Source of the DNA: Clostridiales bacterium | Lineage (GTDB): Bacteria; Bacillota; Clostridia; Lachnospirales; Lachnospiraceae | Reading direction: 5' to 3' | Assembly: GCA_020860715.1 (NCBI GenBank) | Contig: JAJBTU010000034.1 | Coordinates: 1-38,166 of the forward strand | DNA: 38,166 nucleotides | Shown here: positions 7,258 to 16,258 of the stretch, piece after piece | Numbering within the stretch: position 1 is the first letter of the stretch | How the letters are laid out: each line of letters begins with the position of its first letter | Notes under the pieces: model-generated | Database searches by the model: none | Seen by the model: only the letters and a program-made list of their open reading frames with translations | What the model was told of the DNA's origin: nothing | Made by a program: the position numbers and the translations under genes

Positions 7258-8688
7258 CTAAAATGGTTTGTGAAGAAGACAAACCGTCTCGACGTGTACA
7301 CTGTTCGCGAACATTTCCGTCGGACAAACCTTTTTCAGCTCATACCCGCCCGCGCACAGATAGTTCAGGTCCCGCGCAAGTGTCGCGGAGTCGCAGCTGA
7401 CATAGACAATCCGTTTGGGCGCGATTTTGAGCATGGTATTGAGCACGCTCATGTCACAGCCCCTGCGGGGCGGATCAACGACGATGACATCCGCGCAGAT
7501 TCCATCTTTTTCGTATTTCTCGGGCAGGACTTCTTCGGCCTTGCCGGCAAAAAATTCCGCGTTTGTGATGCCATTCCGCTCTGCGTTCCGGCGGGCGTCG
7601 CGGATGGCGTCCGGTATGATTTCGACGCCGTACACAGCGCGCGCTTTCTGTGCAAGAAACAGGGAGATGGTGCCGATTCCGCAGTAGAGATCCCAAACGG
7701 TTTCCCGGCCGGTCAGCTCCGCGTATTCGAGTGCTTTGGCATAAAGTTTTTCTGTCTGGAGAGGATTGACCTGATAGAAGGAAAGCGGGGAAATGCAAAA
7801 GCGTATATTCCCAATCGTGTCTTCTATGTATTCTTTTCCCCAGAGCAGCTTCAGCTGTCTGCCCATGATAACATTGGTACGCTCACGATTGATGTTCAGC
7901 GTGATGCAGGTCATGCCGGGAATGGCGCGAAGCGCCTTGACCAGGCGGCCGCTCTCCGGTAAAGAGCTCCCGTTTATAACGATGCAGACCATGATCTGAC
8001 CGGGAGATGCATTTTCCTTCCCCACCCGTATCATCACATGCCGCACGAGCCCTTTTCCTGTCGTCTCATCGTAGGGCTCGATTTCATATGTTTCCATGTG
8101 GTTCAACACAATATCGAGGATGGTCTTGTTGACCTTCGCGCCGAGAAGGCAGTCGCGGCAGTCGATGACCGTATGCGTGCGGCCCGCGTAAAACCCCGCG
8201 ATGAGTCTGCCATTTTTGTCCCTGTCGATGGGATACTGCGCTTTATTGCGGTAACGGAATGGATATGACATTCCGATAATCGGCTCCATTGGCGGATCGG
8301 CAAAGCCGCCGATGCGCTGCAGATTGGCCAGCACCTTCTGCTCTTTGAAGCGAAGCTGGGCCTCGTATTTCATTTCCTGAATCTGACAGCCGCCGCAGGC
8401 ACGGGCCACCGGGCAGGCGGCTTCGATGCGGTCCGGGCTGGGCGTGATGATACGCAGCAGCCGGGCATAGCCGTAGGTCTTTTTCATTTTCATGACCTTC
8501 ACTTCTGCCACGTCCCCGATGATCGTATCCTTGACAAATAAAACCGGTCCGCGTCCTGCAGCTGTATTTGCTGTTTTGGAATCCGCATCTGCAAAAGAGA
8601 GGCCGGGCGTATTTTCCATATACCCGACCCCAAGTCCTTCGCTGCTGAAATCTTCGATTCTTACTGTGATAATGTCATCTTTTTTCAT
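7258..8688 (-). CDS. rlmD: 23S rRNA (uracil-C5)-methyltransferase, RlmD/RumA family
   Basis: A 476-residue SAM-dependent methyltransferase that makes 5-methyluridine in 23S rRNA (U1939, and in some Firmicutes also U747). It has an N-terminal TRAM-type domain (about 1-75), Fe-S cysteines in ACPVARACGGCQ (about 90-100), the SAM motif DLYCGIGTISLFLA, DPPRRGCD, the nucleophile Cys in VYVSCDSATLARDL, and the base Glu in HVETVCLL. GGAG precedes the ATG at 8688, which lies one base after the yhaM stop, so coupling is likely. Its last codons abut the putative integrative element, as expected if they form part of an att site. Confidence 0.93.
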   Translation of the reverse strand: MKKDDIITVRIEDFSSEGLGVGYMENTPGLSFADADSKTANTAAGRGPVLFVKDTIIGDVAEVKVMKMKKTYGYARLLRIITPSPDRIEAACPVARACGGCQIQEMKYEAQLRFKEQKVLANLQRIGGFADPPMEPIIGMSYPFRYRNKAQYPIDRDKNGRLIAGFYAGRTHTVIDCRDCLLGAKVNKTILDIVLNHMETYEIEPYDETTGKGLVRHVMIRVGKENASPGQIMVCIVINGSSLPESGRLVKALRAIPGMTCITLNINRERTNVIMGRQLKLLWGKEYIEDTIGNIRFCISPLSFYQVNPLQTEKLYAKALEYAELTGRETVWDLYCGIGTISLFLAQKARAVYGVEIIPDAIRDARRNAERNGITNAEFFAGKAEEVLPEKYEKDGICADVIVVDPPRRGCDMSVLNTMLKIAPKRIVYVSCDSATLARDLNYLCAGGYELKKVCPTEMFANSVHVETVCLLHKPF

Positions 8689-8689
8689 A

Positions 8690-9637
8690 TCAAAACTCCG
8701 ACGTCTTCCTCAGGTTCGACTCAAACAGCCGGTTATAGCCAAGCCATTCGTTGTTGTCTCCGGCATTCTTCATGATCTCGCGCATGGTCTCCAGCTTGGC
8801 GTCCGTGTCGTCCGCGTAGTTGAGCGCCACGGCTTCCGCAAGAGCCGGTTTTTTGGGGGAGCCGTATTCGAGTTCACCATGGTGCGCCAGTATGCAGTGC
8901 TGCAGCTCGCTCATCAGCTTTTTGGGGAAGCCTTTGATATGGCGGCAGCCGTAGCCGACCAGCTCGCTGCCCATGACAATATGACCGAGCAGCTGTCCGT
9001 CGTCGGTGTAATCGTTTTCCGGGAAGTTGGAAATCTCTTTCAGCTTTCCGACATCGTGAAAAAGCGCCGCGGTAAATAAAAGATCCTTCCGCAGGAACGG
9101 ATACTGTTTTACATAAAAATCGCACAGCTTTACGACGCCCAGCGTGTGCTCCAGCAGACCGCCGACAAAACTGTGATGGACAGTCTTGGCCGCCGAATGA
9201 TTTTTAAATGCCGTAATGAATGATTCGTTGTCCACAAAATAAATCTGAATCAGCTTCTGCAGGTAAGGATTCTCCACCTGGCGCATATAACCCATCAGTT
9301 CCTCATACATCTCATCAATATTTTTCTCGCTGACAGGCAGATAATCCGCGGCGATATATTCGGATTCCTGCGCTTTACGGGCACGGCGGATACTCATCTG
9401 CAGCGTTCCCTGAAAGTTTGTCACGTCGCCGCTTATAAAAACGTAATCCAGCACGCCAAACTCTTCAATCCCGGATGAATTCGGATCCCAGATCTTTGCG
9501 TCGATCGTGCCGGTTTTATCCTGTAACACAACGTTTTCATACAACTTGCCATTTTTCGCGGTCGCGGACTGTTTGTATTTGCACAGATAAATTTCGTTGA
9601 TCTTGTCGCCTTCGCGAAATGTATTGATAAATTTCAT
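8690..9637 (-). CDS. yhaM: 3'-5' exoribonuclease YhaM family
   Basis: A 315-residue nuclease. An N-terminal OB-fold (about 1-90) is followed by an HD domain (about 155-300) with HHSFVGGLLEHTLG, LFHDVGK and ILAHHGELEYGS providing the metal-binding His/Asp. YhaM trims RNA and DNA 3' ends in Gram-positive bacteria. AGGAGG precedes the ATG at 9637. The gene is followed at one base by rlmD and preceded by the dCMP deaminase gene on the same strand. Length is normal for the family. Confidence 0.93.
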   Translation of the reverse strand: MKFINTFREGDKINEIYLCKYKQSATAKNGKLYENVVLQDKTGTIDAKIWDPNSSGIEEFGVLDYVFISGDVTNFQGTLQMSIRRARKAQESEYIAADYLPVSEKNIDEMYEELMGYMRQVENPYLQKLIQIYFVDNESFITAFKNHSAAKTVHHSFVGGLLEHTLGVVKLCDFYVKQYPFLRKDLLFTAALFHDVGKLKEISNFPENDYTDDGQLLGHIVMGSELVGYGCRHIKGFPKKLMSELQHCILAHHGELEYGSPKKPALAEAVALNYADDTDAKLETMREIMKNAGDNNEWLGYNRLFESNLRKTSEF

Positions 9638-9685
9638 GGTTCCTCCTCTTATATCCGGTAAGGGCTGCTGCTGCGCCCGGCTGTT

Positions 9686-10171
9686 TTACACCGTGATCTG
9701 CAGTTCTCTCCCGCTCCTCTGATAGCGGTAATAGCGCACCCCGGCGGCGTCCATCATCTTTTTGGACGTCAGGACGGAAAGCGTGCCCTCGTATTTATCG
9801 TCATCGTAGACCACCGTCTTGATCCCGGCCTGGATAATCGCCTTCGCACATTCATTGCACGGAAAAAGCGAGACATACAGCTTGGCGCCTTCAAGACTGC
9901 CGCCGCGGTAATTAAGGATCGCGTTCAGCTCGCTGTGTACCACATAAGGGTATTTTGTTTCTGCTTCGTCCCCCTCGCGCTCCCATGGAAATTCATCGTC
10001 CGAGCATCCCATGGGAAATCCGTTATAGCCCATGGAAAGGATTTTGTTGTCCTCGCTGACGATGCAGGTCCCCACCTGCGAGTTCGGATCTTTCGAGCGC
10101 ATACCGGCCAGCTTTGCTACTGCCATAAAATATTCATCCCAGGTAATATAGTTCTCACGTTTCCCTGTCAT
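9686..10171 (-). CDS. comEB: dCMP deaminase (ComEB family)
   Basis: A 161-residue zinc deaminase converting dCMP to dUMP for dTTP synthesis. The zinc and catalytic residues are visible: HSELNAIL (His and Glu) and PCNECAKAIIQAG (two Cys). The substrate loop DPNSQVGTCIV is present near residue 30. GGAGG precedes the ATG at 10171. It is on the same strand as yhaM and rlmD with short gaps. In Bacillus the homologue sits in the comE operon; no competence genes are seen here. Confidence 0.93.
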   Translation of the reverse strand: MTGKRENYITWDEYFMAVAKLAGMRSKDPNSQVGTCIVSEDNKILSMGYNGFPMGCSDDEFPWEREGDEAETKYPYVVHSELNAILNYRGGSLEGAKLYVSLFPCNECAKAIIQAGIKTVVYDDDKYEGTLSVLTSKKMMDAAGVRYYRYQRSGRELQITV

Positions 10172-10207
10172 AGTGATCCTCCGATCTTTTGTCCAATTCC
10201 TGTATTT

Positions 10208-10990
10208 TTATAGCCCCCGCTTCCTTAAAATACGCCGTTCCAGTGTGGAGAACACCAGACGGTCAATGAGGATTCCGATCAGAATGATGACCAGCATAAC
10301 CGCCATCACCTGATTGATATCCGCCATATCACGCCCGGCCATCAGCGTATAGCCCAGACCGACGTAGGCGGACATGACTTCACCGGACATCAGAGCTCTC
10401 CAGGCAAACGACCAGGACTGCCGTATGCCTGCCAGAAACCCCGGCAGCGCGGCGGGAAAAATGACATCGGTATACATCTGAAGTTTTCCGGCTCCCATCG
10501 TCGCCGCCGCCCGTTTATAGATCGGCGGGATGGTCTGAATGGCGTTTTCGATGGCGAGCGCCACACTGAACGTGGAGCCGATGACCACGACAAAAAGAAT
10601 GGCCGACTCATCCAGGCCAAACCAGAGGATAGCAAACGGCACCCAGCAGACGCTCGGGAGGGACTGAAACCCGTTCATCAGAGGTTTCAGATTGCGGTTC
10701 AGAAACGGAAACGCGGAGATCAGCAGTCCCAGCGCCGTACCGATCAGCAGCGACAGCGCAAAGCCGATGACCACACGCCGCAGACTGTAGATCACTGCCT
10801 GCCACAGGGTCCCCTTTACAATCAGCTTTTCCAGGCTCTCCACCACCCCAAGCGGGGAGGGCATCGCGTAGGATTTCCACCAGCCGAGCGGACCGGTGCC
10901 GAGAGTATAAATCAGCTGCCAGAGGATGATCAGCGCCGCATAAAAGCAGACGCCCGAAAGAATTTTATTGATCGTATTCTTCTTTTGCAA
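10208..10990 (-). CDS. ABC transporter permease, SsuC/TauC type
   Basis: A 260-residue inner-membrane permease of the nitrate/sulfonate/taurine importer class. About six transmembrane segments surround the EAA-type cytoplasmic loop (RAAATMGAGKLQMYTDVI). It starts with TTG at 10990, with AGGTGGAG four bases upstream, and overlaps the ATPase gene by 26 bp, so coupled translation is likely. It is last of the three-gene importer operon. Substrate not determinable from sequence. Confidence 0.9.
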   Translation of the reverse strand: MQKKNTINKILSGVCFYAALIILWQLIYTLGTGPLGWWKSYAMPSPLGVVESLEKLIVKGTLWQAVIYSLRRVVIGFALSLLIGTALGLLISAFPFLNRNLKPLMNGFQSLPSVCWVPFAILWFGLDESAILFVVVIGSTFSVALAIENAIQTIPPIYKRAAATMGAGKLQMYTDVIFPAALPGFLAGIRQSWSFAWRALMSGEVMSAYVGLGYTLMAGRDMADINQVMAVMLVIILIGILIDRLVFSTLERRILRKRGL

Positions 10991-11735
10991 GCTTCTCCAC
11001 CTCTCTCTCCACGCAGGATAAAATCTTATGACGCACGGCCAGAAATTCCGCCGAATCGATCTCCCGCGGTCTCGGCAGGTCTACCGTAAAGATGTCTTTG
11101 ATACAGCCCGGATTGTCTGAGAGGACCACGATGCGGTCCGCCAGAAACACGGCCTCCTCCACACTGTGCGTCACAAAGACAATCGTTTTTTTCGTCTCCT
11201 CCCAGATCTGCTCCAGATCCGCGCGCAGCTTGTTGGTCGTCTGCTTATCCAGCGCGGAAAAAGGCTCGTCCATCAGAAGTACCGGACTGTTCAGGCATAA
11301 TGCCCGGGCAAGTGCCGTCCGCTGTTTCATTCCTCCGGAAATCTCATGGATCCGGTACTCGCGGAACTCCCACAGACGCACCATTTTCAGATAGTGCTCC
11401 GCACGGCGGTCCTGCTCCTCCTTCGGCACCTTCGCAAGTTTCATCCCGAATTTTACATTGTCGATCACATTCAGCCATGGATAGAGCGCATGCTCCTGAA
11501 ACATCATGGCACGGTCCGCGCCCGGTCCGGCGACCGGCGCACCATTCATCAGAAGTTCTCCTGAAGTCGGCCTGTCCAGACCGGCGATGATATTCAGAAG
11601 GGTCGATTTCCCGCAGCCCGACGGGCCAACAAGGCAGACAAACTCCCCGTCCTGTACGGTCAGCGTGATATCTTTCAGCGTCTCCCTGACCGAGCCCTCA
11701 AAGGAACGGGTGATATTTTTTAATTCCAGTGACAT
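10965..11735 (-). CDS. ABC transporter ATPase, SsuB/TauB type
   Basis: A 256-residue ATP-binding subunit. Walker A GPSGCGKSTLLNII (near 40), Q-loop MMFQEHALYPW, signature ISGGMKQRTALARAL, Walker B PVLLMDEPFSALD and H-loop FVTHSVEEAV are all intact. It energises the adjacent permease and binding protein. A GAGGAT site precedes the ATG at 11735. It is the middle gene of the importer operon. Confidence 0.92.
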   Translation of the reverse strand: MSLELKNITRSFEGSVRETLKDITLTVQDGEFVCLVGPSGCGKSTLLNIIAGLDRPTSGELLMNGAPVAGPGADRAMMFQEHALYPWLNVIDNVKFGMKLAKVPKEEQDRRAEHYLKMVRLWEFREYRIHEISGGMKQRTALARALCLNSPVLLMDEPFSALDKQTTNKLRADLEQIWEETKKTIVFVTHSVEEAVFLADRIVVLSDNPGCIKDIFTVDLPRPREIDSAEFLAVRHKILSCVEREVEKLAKEEYDQ

Positions 11736-11773
11736 TGTTTCGTATCCTCATTGTAATCTTTATTCGGAAAGTC

Positions 11774-12832
11774 TTATTCCGCTTCCTGCAGTTCTTCTAA
11801 CATGGAAAGATCAATCAGCGAATCGCCCGGCATTTCATCGATAAACTCCTGGTCATAAGAGGTCTGCGCGAACTCCCACAGCGCGTCCTCATTGAGTTCT
11901 GTGGTAACCACCGTTTTCTCAAATGAACTCAGAACCACATCCTTGTCGTATGCCGTTCCGGTGATGGATTCGATCTCCTCAATCATCGCGTCCACCGAGC
12001 CGTCAAGATCCGCATTGATCGCGTCCGTTGTCTCGATATGTACCTGTAGAAAAGTCTCAACAACCTCCGGATATTCTTCCAGAAAATCCTTGCGCACAAC
12101 AACTACCGCGACCGGATACTCGCCGTCCAGATAGATGTCCTGATAATCCAGAAGCAGTTCAATGTTATCGGACGCGGTGAGGATCTCCCCCCACGGCTCC
12201 GGAACAAGGGCAGCGTCGATGCTTCCCTGATCAAACATATTCTGCACATTGGAATTGTCTACAGCTGCCACTTCCACCGTGCCTCCATCGGAGACCGGCG
12301 AGAGGTCATTTTCCGATAATAAATTCAGCAGACACAGATGCTGCGTATTGCCCACCTGCGGAATTGCCACGGTCTTTCCGTCCAGATCAGCCACCGAGGA
12401 TATCCCGGAATCCGCGCCCACGACCAGAACCGCGCCGGCATTTGACGCATTGGCAATCACGATCACATCTCCGTCAGATTTGACATTGCCGTTGACCGCC
12501 GGTACAGGTCCGATATATCCGATATCGATCTCCTCCGCAAAAATCGCTTCCACCTCAGAGGAACCTGCGGTAAATGACGTCCACGATACCTCATATCCGT
12601 CTCCAAGCGCCTCTTCCAGAGAGCCCTCGTTTTTCATCACCAGCGCCTGCGCATGGGTAATGTTGGGAAAATAAGCCATCCGAACCTCGACCGTCTCCGT
12701 GGAAGAGCCGGATTCCGTATCCGCTGTCAAAGCCGAAGAATCAGAACCGGACGTGGATGGCGAAGAACCGCATCCGGTAAGTGCCAGCAGTGCGAACAGC
12801 ACAATGAAAACGTTTGCAAAAGGTTTCTTCAT
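11774..12832 (-). CDS. Substrate-binding lipoprotein of SsuA/TauA type
   Basis: A 352-residue lipoprotein: signal peptide with lipobox LTGC (Cys about residue 21), a Ser/Thr linker, then a periplasmic-binding-protein fold with RMAYFPNITHAQAL, DIGYIGPVPAVNG and ALVPEPWGEIL, typical of the nitrate/sulfonate/taurine family (also annotated NMT1/THI5-like). It captures the substrate for the ATPase and permease encoded downstream. AAGGAG precedes the ATG at 12832. The 170-bp leader upstream can fold into a three-way junction, which may regulate it. Substrate unknown: sulfonates, a thiamine precursor or another nitrogenous compound are all possible. Confidence 0.9.
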   Translation of the reverse strand: MKKPFANVFIVLFALLALTGCGSSPSTSGSDSSALTADTESGSSTETVEVRMAYFPNITHAQALVMKNEGSLEEALGDGYEVSWTSFTAGSSEVEAIFAEEIDIGYIGPVPAVNGNVKSDGDVIVIANASNAGAVLVVGADSGISSVADLDGKTVAIPQVGNTQHLCLLNLLSENDLSPVSDGGTVEVAAVDNSNVQNMFDQGSIDAALVPEPWGEILTASDNIELLLDYQDIYLDGEYPVAVVVVRKDFLEEYPEVVETFLQVHIETTDAINADLDGSVDAMIEEIESITGTAYDKDVVLSSFEKTVVTTELNEDALWEFAQTSYDQEFIDEMPGDSLIDLSMLEELQEAE

Positions 12833-12891
12833 AATGGAATCTCCTTACTTTCTTTTGTATTCTTTTCCGTATATATGCTTATTTTGCTTTG

Positions 12892-12947
12892 TTTAAAGGA
12901 ATATACGCATTGTCGGGTCTCCCCCGGACTGCCGTCCAATCCTTTAA
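12892..12947 (-). promoter_or_regulatory. Structured leader of the ABC importer operon
   Basis: On the minus strand an outer 8-bp stem (TTAAAGGA with TCCTTTAA) encloses two small hairpins, GGAC-GGCA-GTCC and CGGG-GGAGA-CCCG, and a 12-14 nt unpaired segment. This three-way junction lies about 60 nt before the importer start codon and has no T tract, so it is not a terminator. I could not match it to a riboswitch class I know. Confidence 0.4.
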
Positions 12948-13003
12948 TAAAGCATAATACACGAATGGGAAGTAATTTTAAAGCCATTTTTGCGCAAACG
13001 TTT

Positions 13004-13201
13004 TCACGCTTTCTTATGCAAAGCCCTCACATTTTTTTCCACCAGCTTGCGGGGAACCATGATCTGACGCTCACAGCCGGTGCATTTCAGGCGAAAATCC
13101 GCGCCCACGCGCAGAATCTCCCATTCCTGGCTGCCGCAGGGATGTTTCTTTTTCAGTTTTACGATATCGCCCACTTCAAATACAGTGTTTCCCGTATCCA
13201 T
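13004..13201 (-). CDS. DUF951 family protein
   Basis: A 65-residue protein with the DUF951 pattern: VGDIVKLKKKHPCGSQEWEI, then GADFRLKCTGCERQIMVPR. The Cys in HPCG and the CxxC pair (LKCTGC) suggest zinc binding. The family is widespread in Firmicutes, of unknown function. It lies between sir2 and the importer operon on the same strand. Confidence 0.85.
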   Translation of the reverse strand: MDTGNTVFEVGDIVKLKKKHPCGSQEWEILRVGADFRLKCTGCERQIMVPRKLVEKNVRALHKKA

Positions 13202-13260
13202 GTGTATCCATGTACATCCTTTCTGCTGTCCGGGTCTTCTCCCGCGCCGGCCGCTCTTTT

Positions 13261-13990
13261 CTATACGCGAAGCGCTCCGAGTATCGTCCCGATTTTTTCC
13301 TGTATAAGCAGATCCGCCTGCCTGTCGCGCGGCGTCGGCGCCATGTTGATCACAACCAGATGCCGTCCCTGAAAATAATCAATCAGCCCCGCCGCCGGAT
13401 ATACGGCAAGCGAAGTCCCGCCGATGATCAGCACATCCGCCCCCCGAAATGCAGCGCACGGATTCCTGCATGGTCTGGCTGTCGAGTCCTTCCTCATACA
13501 GGACCACGTCCGGCTTGATCACACCGCCGCAGCTGCAATGAGGCACTTCTTCCTCCTGCAGTTTATCCAGGATCTCCCCGCCGCTGTAAAACCGATGGCA
13601 TTTCTGACAGTAATTGCGATGAATGCTGCCGTGCAGCTCCAGCACCTTTTTGCTGCCCGCCCTCTGGTGCAGGCCGTCAATGTTCTGCGTCACGACCGCT
13701 TTCAGCTTTCCGCATTTCTCCAGTTCGGCCAGCTTCTCATGCGCAGCGTTCGGCTCTGCATCCAGCACCAGCATTTTATCCCGGTAAAACCGGTAAAACT
13801 CTTTCGTCTGGCGCACAAAAAACGTGTGGCTCAGAATCGTCTCGGGCGGATAATCATATTTCTGATGATAAAGGCCGTCCACGCTCCGGAAATCCGGGAT
13901 ACCGCTCTCAGTAGAGACGCCGGCGCCCCCGAAAAACACGACATTTTCCGTATTGTCAATGATCTGTTGAAGCTGTTCGATCGCGCTCAT
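13261..13990 (-). pseudogene. Sir2-family NAD-dependent deacetylase, frameshifted
   Basis: Two overlapping frames together encode a complete Sir2 deacetylase of about 242 residues. Frame one (from ATG 13990) has GAGVSTESGIPDFRS, TQNIDGLHQRAG, the catalytic His in LHGSIH, and zinc cysteines in CQKC and CSCGG. Frame two carries ADVLIIGGTSLAVYPAAG and the end of the Rossmann fold. The switch falls in a run of six G (plus strand C at 13440-13445); five would restore one frame. AAGGAGG precedes the start. The enzyme removes acyl groups from lysines using NAD. This may be a sequencing error, a true pseudogene or slippage-controlled expression. Confidence 0.85.
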
Positions 13991-14020
13991 GGCTGCACCC
14001 TCCTTTACTCTTTTACTCTT

Positions 14021-15124
14021 TTACTTCTTCACCGCGTACATCTGCGTCAGCTTGCCCTGGACGACGAAGCGGGTCGCGGAATCTCCGGTGCAGGTGGAAA
14101 GTGTCACAACCTTGTCGTCCGTCGACACGGTCACATTGCTGTTGTCCACCTCCGATTCCTCCATCGCCGTGGTCAAAAATTCCTCAAATTCTTCATCCGA
14201 AAATACGATCTGGTACGGCTGCCCGACCTTATTCACGACTCTCGCCGAAAAAATGCGGTACATGTATATGACATCTTCCGTGTAAATCCAGAAAAACTTG
14301 CTCGTCTTATAGACTTCCTCGTCACGGAATTTTTTCAGGGATCCGAACATGGAGCCGTTTTTCATATTGTGTCCATAGATGACCGTGTTCTGATCACTGA
14401 AATCACTTTCGTTCTCGTAATGCACGAAGAGGCAGCCGGCAAACAGTTCTTCCTGCTCAAAGGAGCGGTGAAGATAGTAGTCGTTGTCCTCGCCCTGCAC
14501 GACCGGATAACTCAGATCCAGCGCCCGGATTTTCAGCCAGCCGACAATATCGGAATTGACCTCCTTAAGAGATGCAAAATCAATCGGGCTCTCCATGACA
14601 GGCAGCGTCACTTCCTCGCCGTCCACCGTCACCGTCCGCACTTCCCGTCCGCTGATCAGCTGTGCCAGAGCATCCTCATCTCCCGAATCTTCAGCCTCCT
14701 CAAACGCCTCCTCCAGCGCGTCCAGATCCTCCGTCTCGGTCTCATCGTTCACATAGTCTTCCAGACTCGCATACTCATCATCCGCTTTTTTGTACTCTTT
14801 ATAATATCCGTAAAGAGTATATCCCGCATAGACAAATACACAGAACGCTGCCGCCATCACGATCATGCTGATCACGTCGCCGACGCGGCTTCTTTTCTTT
14901 TTCTTTTTCGGCCGCTTTCCTGATCTGCGGTCCGAACCGCCGGAAATATTCCCGCCGCCGGAAGCGCCGTAAGGGCCGCCGGAAGCGCTGCTGTAGTAGC
15001 TCACATGATCCCCGGAAGATCCGGTATTGTTTCCATACCCTGCGCCATTCCCGTATCCGGCACTGTTTTCATATCCGGTACGATAGTCAGCGCTGTTTCC
15101 TTCTCTTCTTTGCTTTTCTTTCAT
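14021..15124 (-). CDS. Class B sortase with Tyr/Gly/Asn-rich N-terminal tail
   Basis: A 367-residue membrane sortase. Residues 1-70 are a low-complexity Tyr/Gly/Asn/Ser-rich cytoplasmic tail with repeats like SAGYGNGAGYGN, followed by a Lys/Arg cluster and one transmembrane segment (about 85-107). The class B domain has IYGHNM, TLSTCTGDSATR and the preceding DNDYYLHRSF. It overlaps the histidine kinase gene by 38 bp and has a G-rich ribosome binding site inside that gene, so it is expressed with the two-component system. It is a paralogue of the sortase at 1593-2438. The substrate is not visible. Confidence 0.9.
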   Translation of the reverse strand: MKEKQRREGNSADYRTGYENSAGYGNGAGYGNNTGSSGDHVSYYSSASGGPYGASGGGNISGGSDRRSGKRPKKKKKRSRVGDVISMIVMAAAFCVFVYAGYTLYGYYKEYKKADDEYASLEDYVNDETETEDLDALEEAFEEAEDSGDEDALAQLISGREVRTVTVDGEEVTLPVMESPIDFASLKEVNSDIVGWLKIRALDLSYPVVQGEDNDYYLHRSFEQEELFAGCLFVHYENESDFSDQNTVIYGHNMKNGSMFGSLKKFRDEEVYKTSKFFWIYTEDVIYMYRIFSARVVNKVGQPYQIVFSDEEFEEFLTTAMEESEVDNSNVTVSTDDKVVTLSTCTGDSATRFVVQGKLTQMYAVKK

Positions 15125-16130
15125 ACGCTTCCCCCTCTGTGTCCGGCATGGATACCGGTATGTTCACAATAAACCGGGTGTTCTTGCTGTCGCTGACCGC
15201 TGAGATCACACCGCCGTGAAGTTCCACGATCCGTTTGGCGATCGCCAGTCCCAGCCCGGCTCCCCCTGTTTTGCTCGATCTGCCGTCGTCGACACGGTAG
15301 AATTTTTCAAAGATCATCTCCAGCTTCTTCTGCGGGATCTGCGGTCCCTCATTGGTAAATACGATCGTGATGCCGCCGTTGCCGCCGCGCGCCTGGATCA
15401 GGATCCGGGAATTCTCATAGCCGTAGGCAGCCGCGTTTTTCAGCAGATTGTCAAAGACGCGCGCAAGTTTGTCCGGATCGCCCTGCATAATCAGGCCTTC
15501 CTGCACATCCACCACGCAGGTCATGTTTTTGCGGTTCAAAAGTCCCAGGTTCTCATCCTCCAGCTGCTCCAACATAATGGAAAGGTTGATCTCTCTTTTT
15601 TCCAGAACCATGTCCTGCACGTTGTAGCGTGTGATCTCAAAGAACTCGTTCAGCAGTTCCTCCAGACGAATCGCTTTTTCCAGCGTGACATGCGTGTATT
15701 TCTCCCGCTCCTCCCGGGACATCTCCGGATGCTCGTCCAGCATGGTCAGATATGCGGTCACCGATGTCAGCGGCGTCTTGAGGTCGTGTGCCAGGCAGGC
15801 CACCATCTCATTCTTGCGCTGTTCGCTCACCACGGCCTGCTGCGCTCTCCAGGACAGCTTGCGCTGCAGGAGATTCATCTGCTCCTCCATCGGTTCCAGG
15901 TCTTCTCCCAGAGCGACCGGCTCCCCCGATTCAGCGAGAATCCCGTCCAGCGCATCGCCGATGCGGTTCAGGCAGCGCGTCATTTTCCCTGCCGCAAGAA
16001 GGAAAAACAGCAGAAACAAAAAGGCAAGCATGCCAAATGCAAACAGCCATTTCCCGTCCTGAGCCAGACGTATGTAAAGTGAAGCCGCCGTTTCAGAGGA
16101 GGCCCCCAGCTTTTCCAGCAGCCCCACCAC
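15087..16130 (-). CDS. Sensor histidine kinase, VanS-like (N-terminus frameshifted)
   Basis: The intact frame gives 347 residues: transmembrane segment WLFAFGMLAFLFLLFFLLAA, HAMP-like linker, H-box LAHDLKTPLTSVTAYL, N-box FDNLLKNAAAYGYEN and G-box GGAGLGLAIAKRIVELHGG. It would autophosphorylate and pass phosphate to the response regulator encoded just upstream. The frame opens with GTG in mid-protein. The missing first membrane segment lies in another frame at 16131-16236, joined by a run of five G (plus-strand C 16158-16162) that appears one base too long. It overlaps the downstream sortase by 38 bp. Confidence 0.88.
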   Translation of the reverse strand: MVGLLEKLGASSETAASLYIRLAQDGKWLFAFGMLAFLFLLFFLLAAGKMTRCLNRIGDALDGILAESGEPVALGEDLEPMEEQMNLLQRKLSWRAQQAVVSEQRKNEMVACLAHDLKTPLTSVTAYLTMLDEHPEMSREEREKYTHVTLEKAIRLEELLNEFFEITRYNVQDMVLEKREINLSIMLEQLEDENLGLLNRKNMTCVVDVQEGLIMQGDPDKLARVFDNLLKNAAAYGYENSRILIQARGGNGGITIVFTNEGPQIPQKKLEMIFEKFYRVDDGRSSKTGGAGLGLAIAKRIVELHGGVISAVSDSKNTRFIVNIPVSMPDTEGEAYERKAKKRRKQR

Positions 16131-16236
16131 GAGACTCTGAAACGTCTCCTGCCCGATCCCCCTGCATGAGGAAGGTCAGGATCCCATATCCGGCCGCCAC
16201 CACAAGAAGACTGATCAGAAGCGCCCGCAAAATCAT
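16131..16236 (-). pseudogene. Displaced N-terminal segment of the histidine kinase
   Basis: Starting at ATG 16236, 22 bp after the response regulator stop, this frame encodes MILRALLISLLVVAAGYGIL, then TFLMQG, a clear first transmembrane helix. Removing one G from the run at 16158-16162 continues it as GIGQETFQSLV directly into the kinase frame, giving the usual two-membrane-helix sensor. Confidence 0.75.
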
Positions 16237-16258
16237 TGTTCTTTTTAATCTGCCATAT

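Noticed and set aside
13424-14923. A long plus-strand open frame (499 codons) opposite sir2 and the sortase
   Set aside because: It is antisense to two clear genes, has no known motifs, and is explained by the G+C bias of the opposite coding strand.
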